Shown here: piece after piece, positions 44,031 through 44,034 of the stretch
Numbering within the stretch: position 1 is the stretch's first letter
Layout of the letters: each line of letters starts with the position of its first letter
Source of the DNA: Parabacteroides distasonis
Lineage (GTDB): Bacteria; Bacteroidota; Bacteroidia; Bacteroidales; Tannerellaceae
Length of the DNA: 44,034 nucleotides
NCBI RefSeq assembly: GCF_004793765.1
Contig: NZ_SRYM01000033.1
Location: 1-44,034 of the forward strand
Reading direction: 5' to 3'
Translations under genes and position numbers: made by a program
The notes under the pieces: model-generated
Database searches by the model: none
What the model saw: only the letters and a program-made list of their open reading frames with translations
Told to the model about the DNA's origin: nothing

Positions 44031-44034
44031 CCTC

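Overview
The window looks like an accessory, mosaic stretch of a gut Bacteroidales chromosome (Bacteroides, Phocaeicola or Parabacteroides type). The evidence is the recurring Bacteroidetes -7 element TAnnTTTG, weak or absent Shine-Dalgarno sites, RteA/RteB homologues, a SNF2-methylase/DUF1896/topoisomerase III/DUF3945 module typical of Bacteroides conjugative elements, an NBU-like primase and an IS91 transposase. No core housekeeping gene, rRNA or tRNA gene was seen.

Layout. (1) 1-6123: the end of an unknown gene, then a TetR regulator and an efflux-type operon (RND/MMPL permease, LolA-like periplasmic protein, outer-membrane barrel, small membrane protein). The same palindrome lies upstream of the regulator and upstream of the permease. 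An 18-bp perfect terminator closes the operon. (2) 6160-9784: rteA-rteB, the transfer-control phosphorelay known from CTnDOT, sitting behind the efflux operon instead of tetQ. (3) 9842-14536: a scar where a small ORF and a tyrosine integrase truncate each other, then a structured non-coding segment (promoter, terminator, 19-bp hairpin) and an NBU-like replication module (HTH, TOPRIM primase-helicase, HTH). (4) 14690-20275: a defence island with a PstI/BsuBI-type restriction-modification pair, followed by a two-gene unit of a NYN-domain nuclease and a NACHT/STAND NTPase with overlapping start and stop. (5) 20653-30377, minus strand: DUF3945, topoisomerase III, DUF1896 and a large SNF2 helicase-methylase, an excision/transfer-type operon. 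(6) 30557-43974: a second TetR, the N-terminal part of a tyrosine recombinase fused in frame to a BatD-like membrane protein, an IS91 transposase, then an array of orphan, mostly AT-rich genes. Seven short hairpin repeats punctuate the array, and its last cassette carries a 1376-residue probable poly-immunity protein.

The most interesting region is the last one. Its recombinase head, serial gene cassettes and structure-conserved intergenic repeats resemble the recombinase-associated acquired interbacterial defence (rAID-1) clusters of Bacteroidales and behave formally like an integron with attC-like sites. Here the recombinase is decapitated, so the array may be fossilised or may depend on a recombinase supplied in trans. 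Second in interest is the NYN-NACHT pair, which has the organisation of a sensor-effector anti-phage system and which I cannot match to a named one.

All calls rest on reading the sequence and on recalled family knowledge; no database search was run.
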